Source of the DNA: Bacteroidota bacterium
GTDB taxonomy: Bacteria > Bacteroidota > Rhodothermia > Rhodothermales > UBA10348
DNA length: 5,745 nucleotides
Direction of reading: 5' to 3'
NCBI GenBank assembly: GCA_004356385.1
Contig: SMXL01000167.1
Span: 1 to 5,745, forward strand
A program made the position numbers and the translations under genes. Positions 1 through 5,168 of the stretch are shown here, in pieces. Under the pieces are notes generated by a model. The model saw only the letters and a list, made by a program, of their open reading frames with translations, was not told the origin of the DNA and did not search any database. How positions within the stretch are numbered: the first letter of the stretch is position 1; each line of letters opens with the position of its first letter.

Positions 1-864
1 ACCCTCGCGAATATTCGATTCTCAAGCCGAATGGTCTCTGAAGGAATACCCAACTCGGTCGTATTCAGCTATCTGCTGACAGGGGTCGACGCTGATAGCT
101 TCTTCATTCAACAGTCTTGGGATAGCAGGCTGCGATACTCTATTTCAAAAAATGGGAGTGAGTTTACTTCCATTTACTACTATCCGGGTCATTTCTGGTC
201 CAAATTGATCGCGGACGAAACTGTTTTGAGAGAGCACGCCCTTGTCATCCCCACCGACGGATGGATGGCGTTGATCGAGCAGGACGGACCGATCCCCATA
301 TACGTCCCGATAGATCAGGATTCGGGTGATGTGTTACAAGCGTCAGACGAGTGGCTAGAGGCCAACGACTTGCCGATCAGTAACGGACAATCGGTATTGA
401 GTTATTTCAACGTGGGCGGTTTTCGCGGTGTCTCCGACTTAATGTTTTCGCTCAGTTCTGATATTCGAATTGAAACAGATCCAGGCCGTGCAGTATGTAA
501 AAACAGTCAAATTATTCTGATTGGTCAACACGGACGAATCGTGATTCCTTTCAGTATTCCCGGATGTACGGCCGAATTGAATCTTCTTGCCAGCGAACGT
601 GAGATACCGGGTCGGAATAATGACCTGAGTTCCCTTGGCATCGATCTTTCGATGTGGCAACACATCTCAATCCGGGGAGATGATGGCCTAATATCGATCT
701 CGATTGATCGTCAGCTGGTGTACGAGGTCACGTATGAAGAAAGTATCGGTGATATTGTCGGACTCAGGTACCGTTTCGAAGGGAAGGGTATGGTTCGAAA
801 TGTTCTGCTATCGAGTGAGGAAGGGGTCGTCGCGCATGAAAGCTACATGGCTTCAAACGAATAG
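1..864 (+). CDS. Beta-sandwich protein, PKD-like plus laminin-G-like domain, 5' partial
   Basis: The frame is open from the window edge through the ATG at 31, which has no convincing ribosome binding site, so the true start probably lies upstream. Residues below are counted from that ATG. Residues 8-85 (SVVFSYLLTGVDADSFFIQQ, then a Trp-Asp, TSIYYYPG at 46-53, and TDGW at 75-78) resemble the PKD/Ig-like domain of uncharacterised Bacteroidota-type envelope proteins. Residues about 135-262 form a second beta-rich domain with alternating strands, the segment WQHISIRGDDG and then a run like the end of a laminin-G/concanavalin or 3-keto-disaccharide-hydrolase-type sandwich. No catalytic residues can be assigned. 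No membrane segment lies in the visible part; an anchor or cytoplasmic domain could precede it. Cys156 and Cys179 could pair if the protein is periplasmic. The gene is convergent with the nrtS-like gene, 79 nt away. Domain assignments rest on family resemblance recalled without a search. Confidence 0.72.
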   Translation, partial: TLANIRFSSRMVSEGIPNSVVFSYLLTGVDADSFFIQQSWDSRLRYSISKNGSEFTSIYYYPGHFWSKLIADETVLREHALVIPTDGWMALIEQDGPIPIYVPIDQDSGDVLQASDEWLEANDLPISNGQSVLSYFNVGGFRGVSDLMFSLSSDIRIETDPGRAVCKNSQIILIGQHGRIVIPFSIPGCTAELNLLASEREIPGRNNDLSSLGIDLSMWQHISIRGDDGLISISIDRQLVYEVTYEESIGDIVGLRYRFEGKGMVRNVLLSSEEGVVAHESYMASNE

Positions 865-943
865 ACTGGGCGTTCGATACGGTCTCGCCTTTGATCGCTA
901 AGATGGGCCCAGAATCATGCCTGGAAACTTGTTTTGTTGACTG
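865..943. other. Convergent intergenic spacer
   Basis: This short spacer separates the stop of the beta-sandwich gene from the stop of the minus-strand nrtS-like gene, so it should contain termination signals for both. I see only the palindrome GGGCCC at 905-910 and T-rich stretches around 929-937. There is no convincing stem followed by a T-run on either strand, so no terminator is called. Confidence 0.5.
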
Positions 944-1207
944 TCATCTGGTTTTCCCCGTTCTCGGTAATCTATCTGAGGATTGTTTTCGCGCCTTCAT
1001 AAGCGCCTGAACACTGGAGAGGGTGGAAACCGTATACGGCACCAGAATCGTGAGCCCCATCTGGAGCACCCGGACCGTATCAATATCACCACGTATGAGT
1101 GCGTCTACATGGTTGATCAATATCAGGATAATTCCGACGACGACCGCGTAGCCCAAAGCACGCCTGGTGCAATCTTTCGAAGTTGCGATTTGAAACCAGG
1201 TCTGCAT
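944..1207 (-). CDS. nrtS: Small NrtS-like nitrate/nitrite transporter
   Basis: The 87-residue protein has two predicted membrane helices, at about residues 17-33 (ALGYAVVVGIILILIN) and 46-66 (VLQMGLTILVPYTVSTLSS). They are joined by a short polar loop, HVDALIRGDID. The Asn-His-x-Asp pattern (N32, H33, D35) at the end of helix 1 and Val-Pro-Tyr-x-x-Ser in helix 2 fit the NrtS family, short proteins described in cyanobacteria as nitrate/nitrite transporters of the cytoplasmic membrane. The basic tail (residues 71-87) is probably cytoplasmic. I chose the start at 1207 because a GGAG lies 7 nt upstream. The ATG at 1252 would add 15 residues, overlap the DUF2182 gene, and has no such site. It is the last gene of the DUF1326-DUF2182 operon, 25 nt after the preceding stop. 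The family call is from motif memory; the substrate in this organism is inferred. Confidence 0.72.
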   Translation of the reverse strand: MQTWFQIATSKDCTRRALGYAVVVGIILILINHVDALIRGDIDTVRVLQMGLTILVPYTVSTLSSVQALMKARKQSSDRLPRTGKTR

Positions 1208-1214
1208 GATCAAT

Positions 1215-1218
1215 CTCC
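1215..1218 (-). promoter_or_regulatory. Ribosome binding site deciding the nrtS start
   Basis: On the minus strand CGGAG ends 7 nt before the ATG at 1207. This good Shine-Dalgarno sits in the gap after the DUF2182 stop and favours the shorter reading over the ATG at 1252. Confidence 0.6.
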
Positions 1219-1232
1219 GATTCTTCAGTGTT

Positions 1233-2003
1233 TTAGCCGGTAGCCAGAACAATCATGGCGGCTACGATCATCAATACGCCCATCACCCGCGCGGTAATCT
1301 CGCCAAACGGGAGTACTTTTTCGATAAGGACATATGCGGCGATAAGCGCTATCCAAAATAGATTCATGACGCCGCCAACAAACAACAGAGCCATCAGCAC
1401 CCAGCAGCATCCCAGGCAGTAGAGGCCGTGCCCGACTCCCATCTTGACCGCTCCAACGTACCCCTTTTTCCAACGGCTCGAAAGGTATTCAATCGGCGAA
1501 CGGCACTGATGGAGGCATCGGTTCTTGATGGGGAGCCATTGGTAAATACCGGCCGCGAATAGGAGTCCAGCGCTGAGCCATTTACTACCGGACACTATGG
1601 TGGGAGACACCAAGGCGGCGCTCGCCAACCCCCACTGCGCCGAAGTAGCAGCTGCACTAAAAAAGATCCAAACGGTCAGATAGCCAGCTACGAATGCACC
1701 AGTAGGTGCTATTGTCTGGTCACGTGACCGAGCCTTTCGAGCTACGCCCGCATAGATGAGCACCGCAGGGGCGACTGAAGGCACCATCATTCCGATCATC
1801 ATGATCGCCCACATCAGGAACATGGACACGAAATAGGCAATATCCCACCCGGGCATTTGCATAATGGACATTTCGTCGGTCATTGAGTCCGACATTCGCC
1901 CCGCCAATACGAACAGATAAAGCCAAGCGAGTACCGTTACTCCTGCAAGGGAGACAGCGATAGCCACCTGGTCGCGTCGGGGCAATCGCTTAGAGAGAGA
2001 CAT
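1233..2003 (-). CDS. DUF2182 predicted metal-binding integral membrane protein
   Basis: The 256-residue multi-pass membrane protein has about six or seven hydrophobic helices: roughly 13-35, 54-80, 100-128, 141-157, 183-205, 207-228 and 238-255. It shows DUF2182 (COG5486) hallmarks: MWAIMMIGMMVPS at 64-76, C163-x3-C167-RSP, G191-H192-G193, the C196-x2-C199-C200-W cluster, and Glu228-Lys229 near the end. The loop before helix 2 is methionine-rich (Met37, 41, 45, 48, 50). Together, Met-rich loop, paired Cys and His suggest soft-metal handling such as copper, but no biochemical role is established for the family that I can cite. The start fits the family because a basic stretch (KRLPRR) directly precedes helix 1, though its ribosome binding site is weak. 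It lies 21 nt after the DUF1326 stop, so translation is probably operonic. DUF1326 and DUF2182 genes are commonly neighbours, suggesting a shared function. Confidence 0.88.
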   Translation of the reverse strand: MSLSKRLPRRDQVAIAVSLAGVTVLAWLYLFVLAGRMSDSMTDEMSIMQMPGWDIAYFVSMFLMWAIMMIGMMVPSVAPAVLIYAGVARKARSRDQTIAPTGAFVAGYLTVWIFFSAAATSAQWGLASAALVSPTIVSGSKWLSAGLLFAAGIYQWLPIKNRCLHQCRSPIEYLSSRWKKGYVGAVKMGVGHGLYCLGCCWVLMALLFVGGVMNLFWIALIAAYVLIEKVLPFGEITARVMGVLMIVAAMIVLATG

Positions 2004-2024
2004 TATTCTACATACCGGTTCAAA

Positions 2025-2660
2025 CTAATCCCGGATAACGCCATTCTGATTCATGTGAAGGACATTGAACTGGCCGTAGCTGTCTGCCAAGTCCATCTGA
2101 ATATCCGACGTGACGTTCGAAGTGCCAGACCCCATCTCTGCATAAGTGTATTCGAAGCCGTTCGGCAAATGAATACGTTTCCGGTCGTTCTTGCCGGAAA
2201 AAGGGTTCACGATGGGAGTACCGACGGAGCTGACGATACCTTCTACGATCGTACGGGCTTGTCTCTCGTCTACGTCTATTTTCATTTCGATTGACGCGGA
2301 TAACGCATCGTGAATAGTCGACATGGTGCTATTGAAAACAGCAAAGTGTGTGGCACCGGGGTCGGTTGACTCACCGGTCGATATTTTACGAATGGCTTCG
2401 CGCTGCTCCGGTGAAGCGTTTTCATCAATGATGACCTGAAACGCTCCATTCCCTTCGGCGATTTCACCGGGCCACTGAAGCAGCATAACAAAACACAGGC
2501 CATCGAGGCGCGTGTCGTTGAAATAGCCTTCATCTATTCGGACGCTTACTGCGGCCTCACAATGGCCATTGGTAGAGGGCGAATTGAACTGGCACGGGCA
2601 GCCGTATGCGCAGTTACAGTTCGTGAATTCAGCTCCGCGAATCATCCACTGGTCATCCAT
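2025..2660 (-). CDS. DUF1326 domain protein with Cys-rich N-terminus
   Basis: The 211-residue protein is predicted soluble, with no signal peptide or membrane helix. The N-terminus has the DUF1326 signature: WMIRGAEFTNCNC (residues 5-17), then C21-P22-C23-QF and G32-H33-C34. That gives five Cys in the first 34 residues, plus Cys56. The rest matches the family's length and pattern, including LDGLCFVMLLQWPG at 52-65, SPEQREAI at 83-90 and NGFEYTYAEMGSG at 167-179. The clustered Cys could bind a metal or an iron-sulfur cluster; this is inferred, not shown. It is the first gene of the minus operon, ahead of DUF2182 and nrtS. An AGGA lies 14 nt before the ATG, so the ribosome binding site is loose. 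Met6 is an alternative start, but it would remove the Trp usually found at the family's N-terminus. Confidence 0.88.
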   Translation of the reverse strand: MDDQWMIRGAEFTNCNCAYGCPCQFNSPSTNGHCEAAVSVRIDEGYFNDTRLDGLCFVMLLQWPGEIAEGNGAFQVIIDENASPEQREAIRKISTGESTDPGATHFAVFNSTMSTIHDALSASIEMKIDVDERQARTIVEGIVSSVGTPIVNPFSGKNDRKRIHLPNGFEYTYAEMGSGTSNVTSDIQMDLADSYGQFNVLHMNQNGVIRD

Positions 2661-2706
2661 AGCTCATTTCAGTTTTCCTGTGATTTTGTCTGGTCCCGGC
2701 TTCCGA

Positions 2707-2735
2707 ACATTAATAAGTGGGTTATAGACATGCAA
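2707..2735 (-). promoter_or_regulatory. Weak candidate promoter for the DUF1326 operon
   Basis: On the minus strand TTGCAT (2735-2730) and TAATGT (2712-2707) are separated by exactly 17 nt, about 50 nt before the DUF1326 ATG. Each hexamer matches the general sigma-70 consensus at only 3 of 6 positions, so this is a guess based on spacing and location. Confidence 0.2.
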
Positions 2736-2763
2736 GACAGATCATGCATCGCTTCACGGAATC

Positions 2764-2795
2764 TTTGTAAATTCCTCTGAATTAGGCTACATTGA
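2764..2795 (+). promoter_or_regulatory. Candidate Bacteroidota-type promoter for the partner-switch operon
   Basis: TTTG at 2764-2767 is followed after 20 nt by TACATTGA at 2788-2795. This resembles the Bacteroidota primary-sigma arrangement (TTTG near -33, TAnnTTTG near -7) with imperfect matches at the last positions. It would give a leader of about 70 nt before the ATG at 2871. Its use depends on the host really belonging to that lineage. Confidence 0.27.
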
Positions 2796-2870
2796 AGGCT
2801 TCGTACTCATTCATACGACTACCTGGGCGTCGATTTCGATGGCCCGGTTCGTTTCGTTCACCCACCATAC

Positions 2871-3269
2871 ATGGAGCGAACATTCTCTCGTACCCTGGAC
2901 AGCCTGAGCGAAATTGTCTCCTTTCTCAAAGGAGCTTCGGACACTTTATCTCTGGATGAAAAAACCTCTTTTGCCGTCAACATGGCGGTTGAGGAGCTTT
3001 TCACCAACATGATCAAGTACGGTGCTGGCAGTGACGAGTCGATTCTGGTCGGTCTTGAGAAGGATAACTCCAAACTGATTATTCGACTCGTTGATACCAA
3101 TTCAGAACCCTTTGATTTGACGGACCTTCAAGCTGTTGATACGTCAGCACGTCTTGAAGATCGGCGACCTGGCGGCCTGGGTATCCACCTCGTAAAATGC
3201 CTCATGGATGAGGTGAGTTACGAATACAAAAAGAGAGTTACTCGAATCCGATTAGTAAAGAATCTTTAG
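2871..3269 (+). CDS. Anti-sigma regulatory factor, HATPase serine kinase (RsbW/SpoIIAB-like)
   Basis: The 132-residue protein has the length of a stand-alone HATPase_c_2 anti-sigma kinase. Visible ATP-binding motifs are the N box with Glu-Glu-Leu-Phe-Thr-Asn (41-46, AVEELFTNMIKYGAG), the G1-type Asp75 in DTNSEPFD, and the G2 glycine loop R-R-P-G-G-L-G-I-H-L at 98-107. In characterised families such a protein either binds a sigma factor (or another regulator) or phosphorylates its STAS antagonist, switching partners. It acts in the cytoplasm. The gene for a STAS protein starts 6 nt downstream, so the two are surely cotranscribed. ATG 2871 has no Shine-Dalgarno, but no upstream in-frame start exists before the stop at 2793. 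Its target is unknown: the nearby sigma factor is of ECF type and has its own membrane anti-sigma partner. Confidence 0.9.
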   Translation: MERTFSRTLDSLSEIVSFLKGASDTLSLDEKTSFAVNMAVEELFTNMIKYGAGSDESILVGLEKDNSKLIIRLVDTNSEPFDLTDLQAVDTSARLEDRRPGGLGIHLVKCLMDEVSYEYKKRVTRIRLVKNL

Positions 3270-3275
3270 GCGTTC

Positions 3276-3560
3276 ATGTTTGAAATTCATCGTGTTAGCG
3301 ACAGTGAAATAAGGCTCGTGGGACATTTCGACGCGTCACAGCAGGCGACAGCTTCCGAAGTTTTTGACTCTATTAACGGTTCGTGTTCCGTTCGATTCGA
3401 CGAATTGGATTATGTGTCGAGTGCTGGCCTGAGTGTGCTTCTTTATACCCAGCAACGATTGTCGAAAGAGGGTGATGCGCTTAAGCTTGTGGGGATGAAT
3501 CCGCACGTAAGGCTTGTCTTCGAATACGCTGGGTTCGATCAGATATTCGAGATTGAATAA
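3276..3560 (+). CDS. STAS-domain anti-sigma factor antagonist (RsbV/SpoIIAA-like)
   Basis: The 94-residue protein is a complete single STAS domain. After the N-terminal strands (EIRLVGHFDAS, 11-21), the core signature FDELDYVSSAGLSVLLY lies at 41-57. Aligning SSAGL with the SpoIIAA motif Asp-Ser-Ser-Gly-Leu puts the phospho-acceptor at Ser49. The residue before it is Ser48 rather than the usual Asp. The C-terminal helix region (VRLVFEYAGFDQIFEI, 78-93) is also typical. In characterised systems the unphosphorylated form binds the HATPase kinase and frees its target. It is translated 6 nt after that kinase gene, probably coupled. No PP2C-type phosphatase, which would reset it, lies in the window. 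Confidence 0.9.
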   Translation: MFEIHRVSDSEIRLVGHFDASQQATASEVFDSINGSCSVRFDELDYVSSAGLSVLLYTQQRLSKEGDALKLVGMNPHVRLVFEYAGFDQIFEIE

Positions 3561-3564
3561 AATC

Positions 3565-3589
3565 CTGCAATCGATAATCGCGAATGCAG
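3565..3589 (+). other. Small inverted repeat between partner-switch and sigma operons
   Basis: CTGCA-A-TCG and CGA-A-TGCAG flank a 7-nt centre: eight pairs interrupted by one A/A mismatch. It starts 5 nt after the STAS stop. An RNA hairpin here could partially terminate or protect the upstream message. No T-run follows (the sequence turns A-rich), so a classical intrinsic terminator is not supported. Confidence 0.35.
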
Positions 3590-3668
3590 TCAGCAACTCA
3601 AAAAATAATTACTCGGCGAGAGAAACCAACTTCTCGACCATTGGATTGTATTTCAACCAGTTAGTCTT

Positions 3669-4217
3669 ATGACAAGCACTGCTGACACGGTATTGGTCAC
3701 ACGCACGCTCGAAGGAGAACGGAATGCGTTCGGGGAGCTGGTAGATCGTTATCAAAAAGTCGTGTACAATGTCGCGTATCGGGTAGTGGGAAATAAGCCC
3801 GATGCTGAAGATGTAGCACAAACTGTCTTTCTGAAAGTGTACGAGAATCTGTCGACATACAATCCGAGGTACCAATTCTTCAGTTGGTTGTACCGAATTG
3901 CAGTAAATGAAGCTGTGAATGCCAAAAAGCGGCTCCATAAATCGGTCGAACTGACAGAAGACTCTATTCTATCGCCAACCACACCGTTTGACGGTGCTGT
4001 AGCAATGGATGTCGAGAATCAAATTGGTGCTGCGATGATGTCCCTGTCGCCGGAGAGCCGGGCGATTCTGATACTTAGACACTATCAGGAGTTCACTTAC
4101 AAGGATATCGCATACATCATGGAATTGACTGAACAAAAGGTCAAATCGCGACTCTATAGTGCTCGTCAGAGACTCGGAAAAATATTGATCCAGAAAGGTC
4201 TAAAAACCGAGTTATGA
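3669..4217 (+). CDS. ECF-type RNA polymerase sigma factor
   Basis: The 182-residue protein has the size and two-domain layout of an extracytoplasmic-function sigma factor. Sigma-2 spans about 18-90, with DAEDVAQTVFLKVYENL (45-61) and the region-2.4-like FFSWLYRIAVNEAVNAKKR (70-88). Sigma-4 spans about 118-172, with LSPESRAILILRHYQEFTYK (126-145) followed by the helix-turn-helix ending KVKSRLYSARQRL. Sigma-3 is absent, as expected. It would direct RNA polymerase to a small regulon, often including its own operon. The start at 3669 lacks a Shine-Dalgarno, but the frame has no other ATG back to the stop at 3606. Its stop overlaps the ATG of the next gene (ATGA), the usual sigma/anti-sigma coupling. 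It is general SigW/RpoE-like; I cannot assign an ECF subgroup. Confidence 0.93.
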   Translation: MTSTADTVLVTRTLEGERNAFGELVDRYQKVVYNVAYRVVGNKPDAEDVAQTVFLKVYENLSTYNPRYQFFSWLYRIAVNEAVNAKKRLHKSVELTEDSILSPTTPFDGAVAMDVENQIGAAMMSLSPESRAILILRHYQEFTYKDIAYIMELTEQKVKSRLYSARQRLGKILIQKGLKTEL

Positions 4218-5029
4218 ACGAACAACATTTAAATCTCATCCAGGCGGAAGTCGATGGACTCAACTCTGACTCCGAGAGCGAACATTTACGGAATCTGATA
4301 GAGGAGAACCCGACGTTACGGGCAAGCTTTGACGAGCTACAAGCTGTCAAACTGGCTATAGAATCCCTGGTAGAGATAGAACCTCCACCGACACTACGAG
4401 CGTCAATCATGAATGCAATTCCTGAACGAGAACCCGAACATGCCTCAGTTACTGAGACTACGTCTTGGTGGGCGAGCATTGCCTCACTAGTTAAAAGTCC
4501 TAAACCCGTGAGTCTCGCCTATGCGTTTTCACTGGGCCTAATCGTTGCATTCGTCGTATCGACAGTGCTTATGCCACCCCCCTCAAGTTCGAATACAGAC
4601 CAATTCCTGGGTTCGATTGGTGCTGTCAGCCTGAGCGGATTTGAAACCATCGCCGAGTTTGCCATCGAAGAAGAAGAGGAAGAAGATGAGCGGGATGGCT
4701 CGATAAAGGTTCACCGGAGTGCAACGCTGATTGTCATTGAATTCACGTGGGACAGCAGTCGACCAGTCACAGCTAGAATTACGTATGATGAAGAGTATCT
4801 GGATTATACGGGCTATACCGGAACGAACATTGCAGAAAATTCCAGTAGTCTGACCACCAGGACGGAAGATGGTGAACTGACGATGTCAAGTGATGAAGGC
4901 CGACTCAAACAATATGTGACGCTGACCGTCCGGGACGGGTACGAAGGCGATGGTAAGATGAATTTCAATGTCACGTCTGGCGGTAGTTCGCTTCTCACGC
5001 GATCCCTGTGGGTCCGGAAAGTGCAATAA
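4214..5029 (+). CDS. Single-pass membrane anti-sigma factor, non-zinc type
   Basis: The anti-sigma role is inferred from the 4-nt overlap with the ECF sigma gene and from topology. Residues 1-70 form a helical cytoplasmic domain (LRNLIEENPTLRASFDELQA, 25-44, then VKLAIESLVEIEPPPTLRAS) like anti-sigma domains of many Bacteroidota. It lacks the His-x3-Cys-x2-Cys zinc motif. Residues 100-120 are the membrane helix (SLAYAFSLGLIVAFVVSTVL). A Pro/Ser linker follows, and then an acidic stretch (151-161, six consecutive Glu followed by Asp-Glu-Arg-Asp). The C-terminal 100 residues are beta-rich (TLIVIEFTWDSSRPVTARIT, YVTLTVRDGYEG) and would lie outside the cytoplasm, perhaps as the sensor. The N-terminal domain presumably holds the sigma factor at the membrane until a signal arrives. 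The outer domain is not a family I recognise. Confidence 0.75.
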   Translation: MNEQHLNLIQAEVDGLNSDSESEHLRNLIEENPTLRASFDELQAVKLAIESLVEIEPPPTLRASIMNAIPEREPEHASVTETTSWWASIASLVKSPKPVSLAYAFSLGLIVAFVVSTVLMPPPSSSNTDQFLGSIGAVSLSGFETIAEFAIEEEEEEDERDGSIKVHRSATLIVIEFTWDSSRPVTARITYDEEYLDYTGYTGTNIAENSSSLTTRTEDGELTMSSDEGRLKQYVTLTVRDGYEGDGKMNFNVTSGGSSLLTRSLWVRKVQ

Positions 5030-5168
5030 CCGTGAAAAAAAACAGTGAAACCTGTTTCAACTAATTAACCTGTGTAGTTGTACTTGTAGTAACTGATCGG
5101 GAATCACCCAACCCTGAAGACCGATCCAACTACTCTCTCTAAATAACTGAATAAGAATGGAGGATGTT
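5030..5168 (+). promoter_or_regulatory. Leader/promoter region of the repeat-protein gene with several symmetries
   Basis: This 139-nt spacer holds four small structures. TGAAACCTGTTTCA (5046-5059) is a 6-2-6 palindrome whose first half looks like the TGAAAC -35 element of many ECF promoters. TGTAGT, TGTACT and TGTAGT follow as three tandem hexamers (5073-5090). GATCGG (5095-5100) pairs perfectly with CCGATC (5121-5126) around a 20-nt loop. A GGAGG at 5159-5163 is the start-proximal ribosome binding site. No terminator T-run follows the anti-sigma stop, so read-through from the sigma operon plus a local promoter is possible. Function is inferred from position only. Confidence 0.4.
5159..5163 (+). 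promoter_or_regulatory. Strong ribosome binding site for the repeat protein
   Basis: GGAGG lies 5 nt before the ATG at 5169, the best Shine-Dalgarno match in the window. It fixes this start and hints at higher expression than the neighbouring genes. Confidence 0.7.

Larger units (their letters stand above)
2661..2870. other. Divergent intergenic promoter region
   Basis: This 210-nt spacer lies between two divergent operons and should hold promoters for both. I find no ORF here. The frame of the downstream kinase gene is open back to 2796 but offers no ATG, GTG or TTG start before 2871. ATGCA (2730-2734) and TGCAT (2745-2749) form a short inverted repeat that could be an operator, but a 5-bp arm is weak evidence. 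Confidence 0.5.

Noticed and set aside
983..1243. Plus-strand frame opposite the nrtS-like gene
   Set aside because: It is polar with no domain pattern and antisense to a gene with clear membrane helices and a good ribosome site.
1225..1473. Minus-strand frame inside the DUF2182 gene
   Set aside because: It is an alternative frame of the region encoding the DUF2182 Cys cluster and has no family features.
2730..2749. Operator-like inverted repeat ATGCA/TGCAT in the divergent spacer
   Set aside because: Only five bases per arm match and the inner bases do not extend the symmetry, so chance is a sufficient explanation.
3565..3589. Intrinsic terminator after the STAS gene
   Set aside because: The stem has a mismatch and is not followed by T residues, so it is kept only as an inverted repeat of unknown role.
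4141..4479. Minus-strand frame of 112 codons opposite the sigma/anti-sigma junction
   Set aside because: It is Ser-rich low-quality antisense; both plus-strand genes there are well supported by domains and the ATGA overlap.
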